This document shows, piece by piece, positions 8,657 to 17,061 of a stretch of 64,000 nucleotides of DNA. A model generated the notes under the pieces. The model was given only the letters and a program-made list of their open reading frames with translations. It was not told the origin of the DNA and did not search any database. Where the stretch lies: positions 248,001 to 312,000 of the forward strand of contig JABCZD010000004.1 in NCBI GenBank assembly GCA_013289855.1, given 5' to 3'. The DNA comes from Acidobacteriota bacterium. GTDB taxonomy: Bacteria; Acidobacteriota; Terriglobia; Acidiferrales; UBA7541. The position numbers were made by a program, and so were the translations under genes. Each line of letters starts with the position of its first letter. Within the stretch, counting starts at the first letter, position 1.

Positions 8657-9970
8657 CTAAAGATCGCGCAGAGCTTGCGCGACCGGACGACGCGCGGCGC
8701 GGATGGCCGGCAGCATGCCTCCTAAAATTCCCATTACCAACGCGAAGAGTATACCCATCAGCAAGAGGCTCAAGGTGATTTTGAAGGCGAAGGCCAGGTT
8801 CGAAAAAGTCTGAAAGTTCATGGTGCTGGTGGTCAAGCCGTTGAGCGGAAGAACGGCCAAGCAGCCGAGAATGCCGCCGACGAAGGAAATCAGTAACGCT
8901 TCAAAGAGAAAAGAAAGAATGACATTCCAGCTGGAAAATCCCACGGCGCGCATGGTGGCAATTTCGCGGCCGCGCTCGGCAACGGCGGAATACATGGTGT
9001 TAAGCGCGCCAAAGACAGCGCCGACAGCCATAACCGCAGCGACGAGTCCTCCGAGGACGGTGATCAGCGTGGTCATGGTAGTGGATTGCTTCGCGTAGTA
9101 GTCGACCTCGCGCGTGACATCCAAATTCAAGCGCGGGTCGGAAACCACAGAATCTTTGAACTGCTGAAAAGCAGCGGGTGAAGTGAGATGGACGGTGACG
9201 GACTGAAAAATGTTGTCCGGACGTTTGAGGACTTCGTTAAGGATTTTGGAATCGCACCACACCTCGGAATCGAACGAGGAACCCCCGGCGTCGAAAACGC
9301 CGACTACCTTCCAAGAGCCGCCACCGATGGCGATGGTGTCTCCGAGCTTGAGACCGGCGTAAGTCTTGGCGGCATTTTTGCCGACCACGAGTTCGGAGAG
9401 TCCCGGCTCAAACATGCGACCCTGGGCCATTTTAACGAAGGTGCGAATGCGCAGTACGTTTGGCGAAACGCCGCGCACCTGCACGTTGGCGTCGGTGCCG
9501 GTGCTGATCAGCGGAATGGGTATGACGCCGACGACTTCCTGCGTGATGAGCGGGCCGGCGCTATCGCGCGCGATGCCGGGAGCGTCTTGCACGATCTTTA
9601 CGGAGTCCAGCGTAATGCCACCCATCATCTCTGAGGGCGATCCCGCGCGCAGAACCAGGGCGTTGCCGGGCGAGCCGGAGGCGACCAGGGTGGCTTTGAA
9701 TCCACGGGCGAGCGAAAGCATCGCGACAAACACCCCGACAGTGCCGGCGATGCCGAGGATCGCGACGATGGTGGACGTCCAACGCGCGCGGATGCTGCGG
9801 AAATTATAGGAGACCGGCACGTTGCCAATCAGCGGCGCGAGCAGTCCAGCAAAAATTCCGCCGACAACCAGCAGCACAAAGAGCAACGCTGAGATGGCCG
9901 CGACGGTCACGGCCAATCCGAAAAACAGTTTAAGAACAATTCCAAAAAAAGACTTGATGATAACGTCCAT
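8657..9970 (-). CDS. FtsX/MacB-type ABC transporter permease
   Basis: Last gene of an ABC export operon. The 437-residue protein has one or two N-terminal membrane segments (about 10-40 and 65-90), a large periplasmic domain (about 95-285), and three C-terminal membrane segments, the FtsX/MacB layout. The extra hydrophobic stretch at the N-terminus is longer than in the paired permease. Conserved GALNTMYSAVAERGREIATMRAVG-like sequence after the first C-terminal helix marks the coupling region of the FtsX family. It starts two bases after the stop of the preceding permease, so the two are probably co-translated and form a heterodimer. Substrate unknown: lipoproteins, peptides, glycolipids or drugs are all possible. 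Confidence 0.85.
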   Translation of the reverse strand: MDVIIKSFFGIVLKLFFGLAVTVAAISALLFVLLVVGGIFAGLLAPLIGNVPVSYNFRSIRARWTSTIVAILGIAGTVGVFVAMLSLARGFKATLVASGSPGNALVLRAGSPSEMMGGITLDSVKIVQDAPGIARDSAGPLITQEVVGVIPIPLISTGTDANVQVRGVSPNVLRIRTFVKMAQGRMFEPGLSELVVGKNAAKTYAGLKLGDTIAIGGGSWKVVGVFDAGGSSFDSEVWCDSKILNEVLKRPDNIFQSVTVHLTSPAAFQQFKDSVVSDPRLNLDVTREVDYYAKQSTTMTTLITVLGGLVAAVMAVGAVFGALNTMYSAVAERGREIATMRAVGFSSWNVILSFLFEALLISFVGGILGCLAVLPLNGLTTSTMNFQTFSNLAFAFKITLSLLLMGILFALVMGILGGMLPAIRAARRPVAQALRDL

Positions 9971-9972
9971 GC

Positions 9973-11121
9973 TCAGACTCTCCGAAGTGCGTTAACCACA
10001 CGCATGCGCATAGCACCGACGCCGGGCAGAACACCGCTAATCAGTCCAACGAGCAGCGCGGTGGCCAAACCCAGGAGTAGTATCGAGGGAGCAAGCACTA
10101 GGCTGGGAAGCAGACCGTTCAACGCCCGGGCCATCACCGGGATCATGACAACGGCGAGGCCCAGGCCGATTAATCCTCCCACCAGAGCAATGACTAACGA
10201 TTCGGCCAAGACGAAGAAGAGGACCGCAATATCCGAGAAGCCGATGGCCTTCAGCACCGCGAGCTCCGAGGTGCGCTCGCGAACCGCGATGGCCATAGTG
10301 TTACCGGTGACCAGGAGCAGGGTGAAAAAAACCACGGTACCGATGGCCAAGATAAGAAAACTGATGTTGCCGAACTGTTTCACCCAGCTGGCGGCGAACG
10401 CGGATTCGGTTTGCGTTCTGGTTTCGTACGGAGAATTGGCGAATTCATCGTCGATGGTCTTGGCAACGCGGACGGAGTCGTCGACATTCGCGACGCGCAA
10501 TACGTACCAGCCGATCTGCCCTTTGACCGCATCAGGAATTTTTTCTTCGAAATAATCCCACTGGAACCAGAACTGCGTTTCGTCGTCCTGCGGGCGTTTG
10601 CCGTGATAGATGCCGACGAGATTGAATTCCCAGCTGCCGCCACCATAGAGCGTGGTTTTGATGGGAATGCGATCGCCGATCTTCCAATGGAAGCGTTCGG
10701 CGGTAGCCCTGCCCACGATGGCGCCCTGGCGGTCCTTGAGAAAAGCGTCCCATTGATCGTCAGGAACGATGAGCTCAGGCACCACCTGGCGCTGGTTTTC
10801 GGGATCAATGACGAACTGTGGAAAGAAATTCTTTTCGTCTTGATAGACGCCGCCGAACCAGTTGTTGTGGGTAACGTATGTTACGCCCGGGATGCGCAGG
10901 ATTTTATCGCGATAAGAAAGCGGAATGGTGTTGATGATGGAGGTGCGATTGATGACCACGAGGCGGTCGGCGCCGGCAACGTCCGCGCCACGACCGAAAG
11001 CATCCTTCACGACGCCTAGAAAGGCGAACAAGAAAAGCGCGACGGCAAAGGAACCTAGCGTGAGCGCCAGGCGAATCTTTTTGCGAAAAAGGTTGGCGAA
11101 GATCAGGCGGCTGTATTTCAT
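9973..11121 (-). CDS. FtsX/MacB-type ABC transporter permease
   Basis: Membrane subunit of the same ABC exporter, 382 residues. It has one N-terminal helix (about 15-35), a periplasmic domain with several short beta motifs (up to about 250), and three C-terminal helices. The ERTSELAVLKAIGFSD motif between the second and third helices is the conserved FtsX cytoplasmic loop. The ATG at 11121 overlaps the stop of the ATPase gene as ATGA, pointing to translational coupling. It is a paralogue of the permease encoded next, which suggests a heterodimeric membrane core. Confidence 0.85.
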   Translation of the reverse strand: MKYSRLIFANLFRKKIRLALTLGSFAVALFLFAFLGVVKDAFGRGADVAGADRLVVINRTSIINTIPLSYRDKILRIPGVTYVTHNNWFGGVYQDEKNFFPQFVIDPENQRQVVPELIVPDDQWDAFLKDRQGAIVGRATAERFHWKIGDRIPIKTTLYGGGSWEFNLVGIYHGKRPQDDETQFWFQWDYFEEKIPDAVKGQIGWYVLRVANVDDSVRVAKTIDDEFANSPYETRTQTESAFAASWVKQFGNISFLILAIGTVVFFTLLLVTGNTMAIAVRERTSELAVLKAIGFSDIAVLFFVLAESLVIALVGGLIGLGLAVVMIPVMARALNGLLPSLVLAPSILLLGLATALLVGLISGVLPGVGAMRMRVVNALRRV

Positions 11122-11843
11122 GCGTGGCTCCCTACCGCGACTCCTTCAACGAGTACGCCTTTATTGAGGTGCAGCGTGGCTTGCGCGCGATCCGATGCCG
11201 CCGGGTCGTGCGTGACCATCAAGATGGTTTTGTGATATTCGCTGCACAGCGTGGTGAGTAAATTTAGGACGTCGTCCGCGCTCTTGCGGTCCAGGTCGCC
11301 GGTGGGCTCGTCGCAGAGCAGGAACGTGGGGTCGGCGACGATGGCGCGCGCGATGGCCACGCGCTGTTCCTGTCCGCCGGAGAGTTGGCGGGGGTAGTGA
11401 TGCATGCGATCAGCAATACCTACGACGCCGAGCGCGGTTTCCACATGCTTGCGCCGCTCGGCTTTGGAAAGCTTGGTAAGCAACAGGGGAAGCTCAACGT
11501 TTTGAAAAGCGGTGAGTACGGGAATCAAGTTGTACATCTGGAAAATAAAGCCGACATGCCGCGCGCGCCAGCCGGTGAGGTTTCCGGCGGACATGCTGGT
11601 GACCACATCGCCGTCGACGGTGATGCTCCCACGCGACGGGACGTCCAGTCCACCGAGGAGATTCAGCAAGGTAGTTTTTCCCGAGCCGCTGGGGCCCATA
11701 AAGGCCACGAATTCGCCTTTGCCCACATCGAGGTTCAGGCCTTGCAGCACGTGGATCTCTTCGCCGCCGCGACGATAGGTCTTGTCCAGCCCGCGCACTT
11801 GGATGAGACTTCCTGCGCCACCGCTGCCGTCTACTTTGACCAT
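11118..11843 (-). CDS. ABC transporter ATP-binding protein (MacB/LolD type)
   Basis: ATPase of the exporter, 241 residues. Walker [10 protein letters not shown] is at 50-58, the signature LSGGQEQR at 154-161 and Walker [12 protein letters not shown] from 175. The short form, the GDLD after Walker B and the pairing with FtsX-type permeases place it with MacB/LolD/FtsE ATPases, which drive periplasmic mechanotransmission rather than simple transport across the inner membrane. AGGAG lies about ten bases before ATG. It sits between the adaptor gene (51 bases upstream) and the two permeases (four-base overlap). Confidence 0.92.
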   Translation of the reverse strand: MVKVDGSGGAGSLIQVRGLDKTYRRGGEEIHVLQGLNLDVGKGEFVAFMGPSGSGKTTLLNLLGGLDVPSRGSITVDGDVVTSMSAGNLTGWRARHVGFIFQMYNLIPVLTAFQNVELPLLLTKLSKAERRKHVETALGVVGIADRMHHYPRQLSGGQEQRVAIARAIVADPTFLLCDEPTGDLDRKSADDVLNLLTTLCSEYHKTILMVTHDPAASDRAQATLHLNKGVLVEGVAVGSHA

Positions 11844-11894
11844 TACCAGAGGCTCCTGATCCTTGATCTGTTCCTAAATACTCTTTCTGAACTT

Positions 11895-13130
11895 CTATTT
11901 CTTCACTTCGACGGCTTGGCCGTCTTTCAAATTTGCCGGTGGCTTAACCACCACGGTGTCTCCCGCTGTCAGGCCGGCAAGGATTTCAACATCCGATCCA
12001 CGGTTGCCGCCTACTTTGACGGCGCGGCGCTCGGCATGATCGTCCTTGACGAGATAGACGATCTTCTCCGAGCCGTCGTCACGAATAGCGTCTTGCGGAA
12101 TCATGGCCGCGGGAACGACCGCGCCGGCCTGCGGCTTTTCTTCCGCGCCAAGGAACGTGACCTTGATGCCCATGTCCGGGAGAATGAAATCTTCGATTTT
12201 GTCGAAGGTGATACGCACTTTTACTGTGGCTTTCTGCCGATCGGCCGTCGGGATCACGGTGCGCACAAAGCCGCCAAGTTTTCTGTCCGGATAAGCATCC
12301 AGAGTGGCTTCCACGCGCTGACCCGGCGTCACGCGAGCGATATAGGATTCGTTGACGTCCACCTCCATTTCGAGCGATTTCATATCGACAATGGTGGCAA
12401 TGCCGGTGCGCGTAAAACCGCCGCCCGCGGAAACCGGAGAAACCATTTCGCCAACCTGCGCGTCTTTGGAGACCACGATGCCGGCATAGGGCGCGCGAAT
12501 TACGGTGTTGTCCACGGCTTGCTGCGCTTCATTGATGCGCGCGCTGCTGCCTACAACTTGCTGCTTCGCTAGCGCGATTTTGGCGCGCAGGCTGTCCGCG
12601 GCCATCACTGCGGAGTCCAAGGCTTGCTGAGTTTCCACTCCGGCGGCTTGCAGTTTTTGCGCGCGGTTCAGCTCGGTCTCGGCGTTTTTCAGCTGCACCT
12701 GATAGTCGGCGATAGCAGCTTGCGACGTGTCGCGGTCGGCCTTGGCGGATTCGAGGGCGCGCTGCACGTCCGAATCGTCGAGCGTGGCCAGCAACTGCCC
12801 TTCTTGTACGTGCGTGCCTTCGTCGAAATGCACGGAGGTGACACGTCCGGTAATCTTCGCGGCGATGGTGGCGCGGCGCCGCGGCGTGACGTATCCGCTG
12901 GCGTTGAGCAACGCTGCACGGCCGCCAACCTCGGCCTTGCTGGCGGTGGCCACGTCGACGACCGGCTTGGTGTTCCGGAAGGCGTAGGCCGCCGCAGCGA
13001 TACCAGCTAACAGTACGAGTACGAGCAGAACAATGCCGACGCGTTTGCCGGTCTTGCTGCCTTTGCGCTGCCCATCATGGATGCGCAGCGACCCGAGGTC
13101 GGGCTTCGGGGGTGTCGATGTTGTTGCCAT
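11895..13130 (-). CDS. Membrane-fusion (HlyD/MacA-type) efflux adaptor
   Basis: First gene of the ABC export operon. The 411-residue adaptor has an N-terminal membrane anchor (about 28-50, VGIVLLVLVLLAGIAAAAYA), a lipoyl/barrel-sandwich half motif near 75-115, a coiled-coil hairpin (about 120-205, rich in heptad-spaced A/L/Q) and the second lipoyl half near 215. A beta-barrel and a membrane-proximal domain follow to residue 411. Such adaptors link inner-membrane ABC exporters to an outer-membrane channel of the TolC type; no TolC-like gene is visible here. ATG at 13130 has GGAGG 13 bases upstream. With the next three genes it forms a complete MacA-MacB-like set with split ATPase and permeases. 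Confidence 0.88.
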   Translation of the reverse strand: MATTSTPPKPDLGSLRIHDGQRKGSKTGKRVGIVLLVLVLLAGIAAAAYAFRNTKPVVDVATASKAEVGGRAALLNASGYVTPRRRATIAAKITGRVTSVHFDEGTHVQEGQLLATLDDSDVQRALESAKADRDTSQAAIADYQVQLKNAETELNRAQKLQAAGVETQQALDSAVMAADSLRAKIALAKQQVVGSSARINEAQQAVDNTVIRAPYAGIVVSKDAQVGEMVSPVSAGGGFTRTGIATIVDMKSLEMEVDVNESYIARVTPGQRVEATLDAYPDRKLGGFVRTVIPTADRQKATVKVRITFDKIEDFILPDMGIKVTFLGAEEKPQAGAVVPAAMIPQDAIRDDGSEKIVYLVKDDHAERRAVKVGGNRGSDVEILAGLTAGDTVVVKPPANLKDGQAVEVKK

Positions 13131-13413
13131 GCGGGGCCTTAATCCTCCGATTTAGGAGCCTGTGCTCGTTCTACGCGCCAGAGAGAGGTAATGTTTCGCG
13201 GCGCAGCCGAGCGGCTGGTTGGGCATATTGTAGCCCGAGGGAGGAAATTTCGCTCGGAGAAGCTGCTCGGCCTCGAAAAACGGGAAAAACGGAACGGTAG
13301 TGCTTAAAGAGAAGGGACATACCACTACCAGGTCGCCGGCGCGAATCCGTATGAATACAAAGGGATTGCTTTTAGGGCCGCAGAGTTTGCCCCGCCGTTA
13401 GCTCCGGGGCCGC

Positions 13414-13698
13414 TCAGGCTTCGACGCGAATGCCCTTCCAGAATGCCACATGATTCTTGATTTCCGCGGCAGCGGCCTTGGGCTCGGGATAATACCAGGC
13501 GGCGTTATCATTTTGCATGCCGCCCACCTCAACGTGATAGTAGTGGGCCGTGCCTTTCCAGGGACACTCGCTGGTATGCGAGCTGGATTTCAGGAATTCC
13601 TTGTGGACCGCGTCCAGCGGAAAATACTGATTCCCTTCCACGGCGATGGTGGCGTTACTTTCGGCGATGGTTTTGCCGCACCAGATTGCTTTGGCCAT
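13414..13698 (-). CDS. DUF427 domain protein
   Basis: Small 94-residue cytosolic protein. The whole length matches the DUF427 fold by its landmarks: AIWCGKTIAES near the start, EGNQYFPLDAV, TECPWKGTAHYY-like CPWKG at 46-50, and AWYYPEP near 67-73. The CPWKG and Y-P-P motifs are the conserved hallmark. The biochemical role of the family is not established. It stands alone between the ABC operon and an opposite-strand gene. Confidence 0.85.
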   Translation of the reverse strand: MAKAIWCGKTIAESNATIAVEGNQYFPLDAVHKEFLKSSSHTSECPWKGTAHYYHVEVGGMQNDNAAWYYPEPKAAAAEIKNHVAFWKGIRVEA

Positions 13699-13872
13699 GC
13701 GGGACGCTCCAATGTGATATCAGACCAACATTCTATACGTAAATGATTAGACGGGATTTCCAATGTTTGGTTGCACGACGGCCGCACTTGGATAAACCTA
13801 GTTAGCGGCTATCGCAGATGAATTGCACGGCAGACCGGGTTACACTCAGTCTCACGATGGAGGTTTCAACCT

Positions 13873-14307
13873 GTGGAACAGCAAAATCTTAAGAACCATG
13901 CCAAAGTTGTGCCGGGATATGTCTTTTTTGTGCTTCCGGTGCTGATCCTGAATCTCGGATGGGCTCTGTCTAAGTTGATCCGCGGCGGTTTCTCATTAGA
14001 CGGGCTGGTGGCGGTGCTGACGGCGGTGGCGTTGATCCTGGGCTTTTTTTACGCGCGGACATTCGCGTTGCGCGTGCAGGACCGCGTAATTCGGCTCGAA
14101 GAGCGGTTGCGTTACGAGCGCGTGTTGCCCGCGGATTTGTTGGCGCGAGCCGGTGAGTTAACCGTCGGGCAGATGATCGCCCTGCGTTTCGCCAGCGACC
14201 AGGAACTGCCCGGGCTGACGCGTAAGGTACTCGAGGAGAAGCTGGCCGACGGCAAGGCGATCAAGGGCTTGGTGGTCGACTGGCAAGCAGACCATTTGCG
14301 TGCTTGA
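13873..14307 (+). CDS. DUF6526-type small membrane protein
   Basis: Protein of 144 residues with two transmembrane helices (about 16-38 and 45-65), then a cytosolic tail of about 80 residues starting RVQDRVIRLEERLRYERVLP. This layout and the QNLKNHAKVVP start match a conserved uncharacterised family (DUF6526). GTG at 13873 is the start, supported by GGAGG nine bases upstream. Its function is unknown; the charged tail suggests a cytosolic partner. It converges on the SDR gene downstream, leaving only 32 bases between the stops. Confidence 0.7.
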   Translation: MEQQNLKNHAKVVPGYVFFVLPVLILNLGWALSKLIRGGFSLDGLVAVLTAVALILGFFYARTFALRVQDRVIRLEERLRYERVLPADLLARAGELTVGQMIALRFASDQELPGLTRKVLEEKLADGKAIKGLVVDWQADHLRA

Positions 14308-14339
14308 CGTTTGGCTCGCGGGGAAATGACCGAGCGGCG

Positions 14340-15134
14340 CTAGAAGATGCTGCGAACCACTCCGCCTTCGGCGCGCACGGCGGCGCCGTTGATGGTTACA
14401 GACTGCATGCTGGCTAGGAACGCCACGACCGCAGCAATTTCTCCCGGAGTTTCGAAGCGTTTCAACAGCGAACTGGGACGGCCGGTGGCAAAGAACTGTT
14501 TTTCCATGTCTGCTTTCGAGACGCCCCGTTGTTGGGCCATCCGCTCCACAAAAGTGGCAACGCCTTCGGACGCTGTGGGCCCCGGAAGAACGGAGTTTAC
14601 AGTTACGCCGGTGCCCGCGACGGATTCCGCCAAACCTCTGGCCACGGCGACTTGGGCGGTTTTGGTCATGCCGTAGTGAATCATTTCGGCGGGAATTTGT
14701 TGCGCGGACTCGCTGGAGATGAAAATAATGCGGCCCCAATTCCGTTTTAGCATCGCGGGAAGATAGGCGCGCGCGAGTCGCACGCCGCTAAGCACATTTA
14801 CTTCGAAAAAGCGCAGCCAGTCGGCATCGCTGATTTCTGCGAACGGCTTGGGCTCGAAAATTCCCAGGTTGTTGATCAGGATATCGGCATCGGGAACCTG
14901 TTCGACGAACGCGGTCACGCCCGCAGCGGTGCCTAAGTCACCTGCGACGCCGCGCACGTCAGCAGCACTGTTCCCGCTGCGAATTTTTTCAACAGCGGAT
15001 TTGACGCGCTCTTCGGTTCGTCCGTTCAACACGACGCTGGTGCCTTCCGCCGCTAACGCGGCGGCGATGGCGAATCCGATCCCCGCGGTCGATCCGCTTA
15101 CCACCGCCCTCTTTCCTCTCAGACCCAAATCCAT
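14340..15134 (-). CDS. Short-chain dehydrogenase/reductase
   Basis: NAD(P)-dependent oxidoreductase of 264 residues. The Rossmann glycine motif is SGSTAGIG (13-20), followed by NNLG near 88-91. The catalytic set is Ser near 141, Tyr154 and Lys158 (HYGMTK). Length and motifs are those of classical SDRs; it resembles 3-oxoacyl-ACP reductase/glucose dehydrogenase-like members, but substrate cannot be assigned. The start at 15134 is set by GGAGGAATT immediately before ATG, so the longer open frame to 15200 is not used. It follows the aldo/keto reductase gene by 84 bases on the same strand; the two probably share a transcript. Confidence 0.88.
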   Translation of the reverse strand: MDLGLRGKRAVVSGSTAGIGFAIAAALAAEGTSVVLNGRTEERVKSAVEKIRSGNSAADVRGVAGDLGTAAGVTAFVEQVPDADILINNLGIFEPKPFAEISDADWLRFFEVNVLSGVRLARAYLPAMLKRNWGRIIFISSESAQQIPAEMIHYGMTKTAQVAVARGLAESVAGTGVTVNSVLPGPTASEGVATFVERMAQQRGVSKADMEKQFFATGRPSSLLKRFETPGEIAAVVAFLASMQSVTINGAAVRAEGGVVRSIF

Positions 15135-15218
15135 AATTCCTCCGGCGAAATATTGGGGTTGCGTCGATACTTGCGAGTGGGCTGCCTGGTCACTGCACAA
15201 AAACGGCGTATTCGGTCT

Positions 15219-16193
15219 TCAACGAGCCGTGGCCGCCGCGGCCGCGCCTTCGATTTCCTTGATCTCTTCCGCGCTCAACTTTAATTCTCCGGCCTTCATC
15301 ACGCCTTCCGATTGCTTGGCATTGCGCGCGCCAACGATAGCGCCGGTGATCACTGGATTGCGCAGCGTCCAGGCGATGGCCACCACTCCCGGAGTAACGC
15401 CGTGACGATCTCCAACCCTGCGCAGACGCTCGACCAACTCGATGTTCTTTGAAAGACGCGGCTCGCGAAACTCCGGATTGCGGCTGCGGAAATCATCGGC
15501 GGGCAGCGCCGCGGCGCGTTCGCGGGTCATCGCGCCGGTAAGCAGGCCGCTGGCCATGGGAGCATACGAAATCACGCCGATGCCCTGCTTCGAGCATTCC
15601 GGCAGGATCTTTTCTTCGATGGCGCGACGAATCATGGAGTACGGCGGCTGCAGCGAGGTGATGGGCGCGATTTTACCGGCGAACTGCAGCTGTTCGGCGT
15701 TGAAGTTTGACACGCCGATCCAGCGCACTTTCCCTTCCTGCTTTAACGCGGCGAGCGTGTTCCAAGCCTCGGCAAGCTTTTCCTGATTGTTGTCGCTGGG
15801 CGGCCAGTGCATCTGGTACAAATCAATGGTTTCCACCTGCAAGCGGCGCAGGCTGTCTTCGCATTCCTGGCGCAGGCTGGCGGGAGAAAAATCCGGATAG
15901 ACTTTTCGTGATGCGTCCCACCGCAAAACACACTTCGTGAAGACGTAGGGCCGCGGGCCATTCCACATCTTCAGCGCGCGGGCGACCACCTCTTCGGAGT
16001 GTCCCGTGCCATAAACCGCGGCGGTATCAATCCAGTTGACGCCCAATTGCAAGGCGCGATGGATGGCCGCGATGGAGTCCTGATCGTCCTGCGCGCCCCA
16101 CGCATATTCCCAGCCGGAGCCGCCCACGGCCCAGGCGCCAAATCCCACGGGCGTGATTTGCAGATCGGAATTGCCTAGCTTACGAGTGGTCAT
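15219..16193 (-). CDS. Aldo/keto reductase
   Basis: NADPH-dependent carbonyl reductase with a TIM-barrel fold, 324 residues. The catalytic tetrad is visible: Asp56 (WIDTAAVYG), Tyr61, Lys87 (FTKC) and His129 (QMHW). The sequence fits the AKR11/AKR12-like bacterial general-stress group, including GVSNFNAEQL in the middle and the IVGAR nucleotide-binding segment near the end. ATG at 16193 has AGAGGA nine bases upstream and begins the conserved MTTRKLG. It precedes the SDR gene, so the operon encodes two carbonyl-handling enzymes. Substrate unknown. Confidence 0.9.
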   Translation of the reverse strand: MTTRKLGNSDLQITPVGFGAWAVGGSGWEYAWGAQDDQDSIAAIHRALQLGVNWIDTAAVYGTGHSEEVVARALKMWNGPRPYVFTKCVLRWDASRKVYPDFSPASLRQECEDSLRRLQVETIDLYQMHWPPSDNNQEKLAEAWNTLAALKQEGKVRWIGVSNFNAEQLQFAGKIAPITSLQPPYSMIRRAIEEKILPECSKQGIGVISYAPMASGLLTGAMTRERAAALPADDFRSRNPEFREPRLSKNIELVERLRRVGDRHGVTPGVVAIAWTLRNPVITGAIVGARNAKQSEGVMKAGELKLSAEEIKEIEGAAAAATAR

Positions 16194-16289
16194 CGCGAGT
16201 CCTCTTGTCTCGATTCGGAACGTGCAAAATCGCCGCACGGTATTAGATGAATGGAACAAATCAAAGGTTAAACAGTGGAACTTAGGCGT

Positions 16290-16705
16290 TCAAACCAATT
16301 CGACACCCTCAGCGATCGCTGCTCGGCGCATATCCTCGTCGACTGTCGCTAGCGCATTTTTTTGGCGGATAGCGACTTCGAGATAAGCAGCATCATAGGC
16401 TGTTAAGCCATGTTTGCGGCAAAGCGCCTGCGTAACACCGAACACCAGTCCGGTGGTTGCAGGACGTCCACGTCGACGGGTAAACGATTCAAATCGTCCA
16501 GGAAGGATCGCGTCAGCTCAGGCGTGAGCCGCTTGCGTCTTTCGCCGACGAAGAGCGCATTCAGCATCTCATGGCGCCAAAACGCGGGTACGACTACTCG
16601 ATCCCCGGCGGCAATTCGCTCGGAAATCTCGTCTGCCTTTAATGATGCTTCGTCGGGAAAGCACCAAGTCAGGGCGACCGATGCGTCCAAGACAAAGCGG
16701 CTCAC
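16290..16705 (-). pseudogene. PIN-domain toxin (VapC-like), frameshifted
   Basis: The first 85 or so codons encode the N-terminal half of a PIN ribonuclease: LDASVALTW with the first Asp, and Glu46 in HEMLNAL. That frame then ends early at 16403. In the minus-strand frame that continues to TGA at 16290-16292, the rest of a PIN domain is plainly readable: RKHGLTAYDAAYLEVAI, then ATVDEDMRRAA and GVELV. The frame changes in about 16445-16462 (+ coordinates). The intact acidic residues in both halves suggest a recent event or a sequencing error. GTG at 16705 overlaps the antitoxin stop as GTGA. If real, the toxin is dead while the antitoxin remains intact. Confidence 0.8.
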
Positions 16706-16950
16706 GGCCTGCTCTCGCGGAGAAGCTCCTTAATGGTAGATCCTCCAAGCGACAGGCCGTGGCGCTTGCCGAAGCTCGCGAGTCGCCGCACGACCGCCGC
16801 GGTGGATTCGTCCTCTGCGGTTGTTTTCGGCATACGGTGACGCAGGCCCTCGAGCGCCTGATCCAGCGCTTCGTCGGCGGTTTCCGCCAAGCCGTGGTCG
16901 ATGGCTTCTTTGAGTAACTGCTCCTGTTCAGGACGCAGGACGATGGGCAT
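16702..16950 (-). CDS. VapB-type antitoxin
   Basis: Small 82-residue protein that would neutralise the adjacent PIN toxin. The N-terminus (PIVLRPEQEQLLKEAI) resembles a ribbon-helix-type antitoxin; the C-terminus ends KRHGLSLGGSTIKELLRE, the usual toxin-binding tail of antitoxins next to PIN genes. ATG at 16950 has GAGAGG upstream and begins the conserved part. The antitoxin precedes the toxin with a four-base overlap, as in most VapBC operons. It may repress its own promoter. It remains intact beside a frameshifted toxin. Confidence 0.8.
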   Translation of the reverse strand: MPIVLRPEQEQLLKEAIDHGLAETADEALDQALEGLRHRMPKTTAEDESTAAVVRRLASFGKRHGLSLGGSTIKELLRESRP

Positions 16951-17061
16951 TGCAAGCCTCTCAGGTGCTTCCTGCCGGAGACTCAAGCAAGGTACAAGCA
17001 CGGCGATTTTAACATACTGCAGCGAGGCTGGAAGTCAGGTCCACTGTAGTCTCCAAGTCAT

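Noticed and set aside
11385..12572. Plus-strand frame across the ABC ATPase and adaptor genes
   Set aside because: Spans two genes with conserved motifs on the other strand.
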